A DNA stretch of 7,536 nt from an uncultured Lachnospiraceae bacterium (GTDB taxonomy: Bacteria > Bacillota > Clostridia > Lachnospirales > Lachnospiraceae): contig CAJULP010000033.1 in the NCBI GenBank assembly GCA_910587295.1, forward strand, positions 1 through 7,536, given 5' to 3'. Shown here one piece after another: positions 6,136 to 7,536 of the stretch. The notes below the pieces were generated by a model that made no database searches, had not been told where the DNA came from, and was given only the letters and a program-made list of their open reading frames with translations. Both the position numbers and the translations under genes were made by a program. Position 1 is the first letter of the stretch; every line of letters begins with the position of its first letter.

Positions 6136-7191
6136 TCATAATGCCAACATTTTCTTCAAAGCTATTCCCACTTGATTCCATTCATCTATCCATACCAATC
6201 TAACCCCCAGATGTGCAACACTTTCCTCTACCCATATTCTTTCAACCTCTGATTCAGGTTTTCTATTTATCCAAAAATGCTCTGTTGATTCACTATATGC
6301 AATTCCGTTGCTTTTCAATTCCTGCACTTTATTATTATGAATCCAGCCCAACCAACGCCTCATGTTTGGATCTGTTAAGGATACTCCTACAAAAACCATT
6401 TTACTCTGCATACAATTTTCTATGAAATTAATCGCTTGCCATGACATAGGCGAATTTGCAAGTTGCAAATAACTTTCTTCCAAAAATACCAGCTTTTCAT
6501 TTGCATTGCGACCTTTTCTTGGCTTAGCATCATTTATTGGCAACACACCATGGCAATGAATATATGGTATTCTATCAATGCATTTATATGAAATACCATT
6601 TATTATCCTATCGAATTTATTTCTGTTATCTGTCCTATTTATCCAATAATAATAATTAAGTAGTGCCAAAAAAACTGCTTCACCATTAAATGTCAATATG
6701 GCTTTCGGTGCCTGATCATTTCTGATTGCTTCCACAACTACCTCTGCCAAAAGATTTGCTGACGTATCTATCAGCAAACAATCTTTTACCTTTTCAAAAT
6801 CTCTCCATTCTCTATCTGTTATTCCGGATAACACAAATGCCTCATGGACTTTTATAAACGATTGCCATTCATTTAAATTTATTTTATCTCTGATTGGAGC
6901 ATATACTTCTTCTGACAGCAATTGAATAAATTCATCGTCACTTATATGTAATCTATTTCTTACTGCCTGAATCATTGCATCCGCCGAAAACCCCATTCCT
7001 CTATATACATCTATATCAATTTTATCTTCAGGACAACAATTATGATTAATCAGCCTTTCAACCAGAGAAAACCAATCCGGCAAAGCCGGAACACTTGTAC
7101 CAGCGCCAATGCATAATGACCATCCTAAATTTATCTGTACATCTTTTAATACAGCTTGTATTGTAGAAATATCTAATCCTTTCTTTGCCAT
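6136..7191 (-). CDS. SIR2-like NAD-binding domain protein, candidate defence effector
   Basis: The 351-residue protein has the pattern of the SIR2-like (SIR2_2) domain. The Rossmann-type NAD motif GAGTSVP is at 29-35, followed by DWFSLVERLI as in these families; ILTFNGE at 165-171 takes the place of the usual TTNYD (N169 kept, the acidic position is E171); YIHCHG at 210-215 has the probable catalytic H214; and LVFLEESY at 234-241 and VGVSLTDPNMRR at 268-279 are the typical later motifs. Proteins of this kind cleave or bind NAD and often act as abortive phage-defence effectors. No extra domain is obvious. The ATG at 7191 has AGGGGG close by (four-base spacer) and gives MAKKGLDIS; an upstream ATG at 7251 would overlap the preceding gene and lacks a site. 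The DUF2971-like gene ends 31 bases upstream. The gene is clearly more AT-rich than ligA, suggesting separate acquisition. Confidence 0.82.
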   Translation of the reverse strand: MAKKGLDISTIQAVLKDVQINLGWSLCIGAGTSVPALPDWFSLVERLINHNCCPEDKIDIDVYRGMGFSADAMIQAVRNRLHISDDEFIQLLSEEVYAPIRDKINLNEWQSFIKVHEAFVLSGITDREWRDFEKVKDCLLIDTSANLLAEVVVEAIRNDQAPKAILTFNGEAVFLALLNYYYWINRTDNRNKFDRIINGISYKCIDRIPYIHCHGVLPINDAKPRKGRNANEKLVFLEESYLQLANSPMSWQAINFIENCMQSKMVFVGVSLTDPNMRRWLGWIHNNKVQELKSNGIAYSESTEHFWINRKPESEVERIWVEESVAHLGVRLVWIDEWNQVGIALKKMLAL

Positions 7192-7222
7192 ATATCCCCC
7201 TAACATATAAAACATATTTAAA

Positions 7223-7536
7223 TTAGTGAATTCTGTCGAAACACATATCAAATTTTCTACTTTGATTATTGACTCTCATTTTATATAAATCAATTCCTAG
7301 ATTGATTGACACACCTTTCAATCTATTTTGATTTCTAATACTACAATCTTTTCCTAAGTAAATTGCACTTATTTCTAACCCTAAATCTTTTAAACCTACT
7401 CTCTTTCCATTTTCTCGCAATCTTGGATATGGAAACAAAATCCTAAATTCATTTTCCTGTTTCCATGACCTGTGTTTAACACACATCAAATTCAAAATAA
7501 GAAATTGATACTTTAATAATTCAGGATTCTGCCCAG
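7223..7536 (-). CDS. DUF2971-like protein, C-terminal part (5' end outside window)
   Basis: The frame is open from the right edge to a TAA at 7223, giving 103 visible residues; the apparent TTG start at 7495 is not a real start, since the frame continues upstream with GQNPELLKYQFLI. The visible part matches what I know of the DUF2971 C-terminus: VKHRSWKQENEFRILF (W then E-x-E-x-R spacing), then GLKDLGLEISAIYLGKDC, and a final strand with LYKMRVN. The biochemical role of DUF2971 is not established to my knowledge. It lies 31 bases upstream of the SIR2-like gene on the same strand and shares its AT-rich composition, so the two were probably acquired and are transcribed together; it could be the sensor or regulator of a two-gene system. 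The promoter is outside the window. Confidence 0.65.
   Translation of the reverse strand, partial: GQNPELLKYQFLILNLMCVKHRSWKQENEFRILFPYPRLRENGKRVGLKDLGLEISAIYLGKDCSIRNQNRLKGVSINLGIDLYKMRVNNQSRKFDMCFDRIH

Noticed and set aside
5984..6181. 65-codon minus-strand frame overlapping the end of the SIR2-like gene
   Set aside because: It runs through the perfect 14-bp terminator hairpin and overlaps the SIR2-like 3' end in another frame; no convincing start site or family.

Overview
The window reads as an accessory (mobile) segment from a low-to-mid GC Firmicute, most likely a gut Clostridium of the Lachnospiraceae type. The grounds are strong AGGAGG-like ribosome binding sites, a group IIC intron, and a ParM/ParR plus extra LigA gene set of the kind carried on large plasmids and conjugative elements of these bacteria. 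The genus assignment is inference. Every gene supported here lies on the minus strand, so the map is read from right to left.

Right end (7536 to about 6005): an AT-rich two-gene module. It has the C-terminal part of a DUF2971-like protein, cut by the window edge, followed by a complete SIR2-like NAD-binding protein. It ends in a strong hairpin terminator inside a compact three-way-junction fold (6005-6090). This is the best candidate for an undescribed defence system, because SIR2-like domains are common NAD-depleting effectors of phage defence.

Middle (about 5950 to 3917): a roughly 500-base gene-free stretch (5639-6135, apart from a tiny leader ORF) comes first. From right to left it holds the three-way junction and terminator, a possible promoter (5920-5948), a 26-codon leader ORF with a very strong ribosome binding site, a hairpin that could be regulatory, and an intrinsic terminator only 36 bases before the rtcB start codon. 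rtcB and prfH follow, the known pairing of an RNA ligase with a ribosome-rescue release-factor homologue. The layout suggests that rtcB-prfH is controlled by transcription attenuation.

Left half (3916 to 430): a 14-bp hairpin separates prfH from a compact operon. That operon is a divergent but full-length NAD-dependent DNA ligase (ligA paralogue), a ParM/StbA actin-like ATPase, and a ParR/StbB-like small DNA-binding protein. Spacings are 19 and 4 bases.

Left end (429 to 1): a 258-base AT-rich spacer holds three copies of a GAGTTGCA-type element, two of them forming an inverted repeat. These are candidate ParR binding sites. An intrinsic terminator (136-171) follows, and directly after its U-tract comes the 5' end of a group IIC intron (134 to beyond base 1). 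Insertion behind a terminator is the typical target choice of class C introns.

Taken together, the segment joins element maintenance (ParM/ParR, LigA), repair of damaged RNA or ribosomes (RtcB, PrfH) and a probable NAD-targeting defence module (SIR2-like, DUF2971).
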